In this document: one piece after another, positions 63,906-64,000 of the stretch
Numbering within the stretch: the first letter of the stretch is position 1
Layout: every line of letters starts with the position of its first letter
Assembly: GCF_001695855.1 (NCBI RefSeq)
Contig: NZ_MBSS01000023.1
Coordinates: 434,001-498,000 of the forward strand
From: Ensifer sp. LC163
GTDB lineage: Bacteria; Pseudomonadota; Alphaproteobacteria; Rhizobiales; Rhizobiaceae
Length of the DNA: 64,000 nucleotides
Reading direction: 5' to 3'
Translations under genes and position numbers: made by a program
The notes under the pieces: generated by a model
What the model was told of the DNA's origin: nothing
The model's input: the letters and a program-made list of their open reading frames with translations, nothing else
Databases searched by the model: none

Positions 63906-64000
63906 TCAGGTCTCGAGCAGATAGGATGGTGCAGCCCGCAGCCGGGCAATGTCGCGCAGCGGCGGCGCACCGAAAAGGCGGGCGTATTCGCGCGAAAACT
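63906..64000 (-). CDS. AraC-family regulator, last residues (runs off window)
   Basis: Only the C-terminal 31 codons are in the window: FSREYARLFGAPPLRDIARLR and a short tail before TGA (63908-63906). The F-S-x-x-Y-x-x-x-F-G-x-x-P pattern is that of the last helix of an AraC-type HTH domain. The 129-nt gap to the cyclase gene shows nothing notable. Confidence 0.6.
   Translation of the reverse strand, partial: FSREYARLFGAPPLRDIARLRAAPSYLLET

Overview
The window comes from an alphaproteobacterium of the family Rhizobiaceae, most likely Ensifer/Sinorhizobium or a close relative. Reasons: it carries a cluster laid out like the galactoglucan (EPS II, wge/wgd/wgg/wgc/wga, formerly exp) genes of Sinorhizobium; it has intergenic mosaic elements that resemble the rhizobial RIME repeat and a second rhizobial-type palindromic repeat; coding is GC-rich and dense; and it has a seleno-formate-dehydrogenase block and an acdR-acdS pair of the kind found on rhizobial replicons. 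Species and replicon cannot be told from the sequence alone. All family assignments here are by reading motifs, not by database search.

Region 1 (1-20.7 kb) is an exopolysaccharide cluster. A leftward arm encodes a type I secretion ATPase (wgdA), its membrane-fusion partner (wgdB), an RTX calcium-binding protein (wgeA), then glycosyltransferases, a methyltransferase and a membrane-anchored protein (wgeB onward), running off the left edge. A rightward arm encodes a MarR-type regulator (wggR), a GT4 enzyme (wgcA), a wgaA-like protein, a GT2-GT4 fusion (wgaB-like), two tandem polysaccharide pyruvyl transferases and an exported glycoside-hydrolase-like protein. The same palindrome, TACTTCAA-N3-TTGAAGTA, occurs before wgeA, between wgdA and wggR, and before the wgaA-like gene; it is the likely WggR operator. 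No nucleotide-sugar synthesis genes are seen.

Region 2 (20.7-28.8 kb) holds repeat elements, a SARP/CadC-like regulator with TPRs, a 72-residue unknown protein, a TIM-barrel sugar isomerase and a PotDABC-like ABC importer.

Region 3 (29.1-40.6 kb) is a complete selenocysteine module: fdoG (in-frame UGA at codon 200), fdoH, fdoI, fdhE, selA, a SEL1-repeat gene, selB, the tRNA-Sec gene lying inside the selB reading frame, a small unknown gene, and convergent selD. Many junctions are ATGA or TGATG overlaps, so the block is probably translationally coupled.

Region 4 (41-52.4 kb) is mixed: a periplasmic unknown, a CBS-domain transporter, an HWE histidine kinase with its receiver partner, a zinc metallopeptidase, an Asp/Glu racemase, a frameshifted ACC deaminase (acdS) with its Lrp-type regulator (acdR), a Crp/Fnr regulator and small membrane or exported proteins.

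Region 5 (52.5-64 kb) is mostly leftward: tctCBA tricarboxylate transporter, a pseudouridine synthase, D-aminopeptidase (dap), an ABC exporter, a DUF6074-like protein, a divergent SDR/LysR pair, a class III nucleotide cyclase, and the last residues of an AraC-type regulator cut by the right edge.
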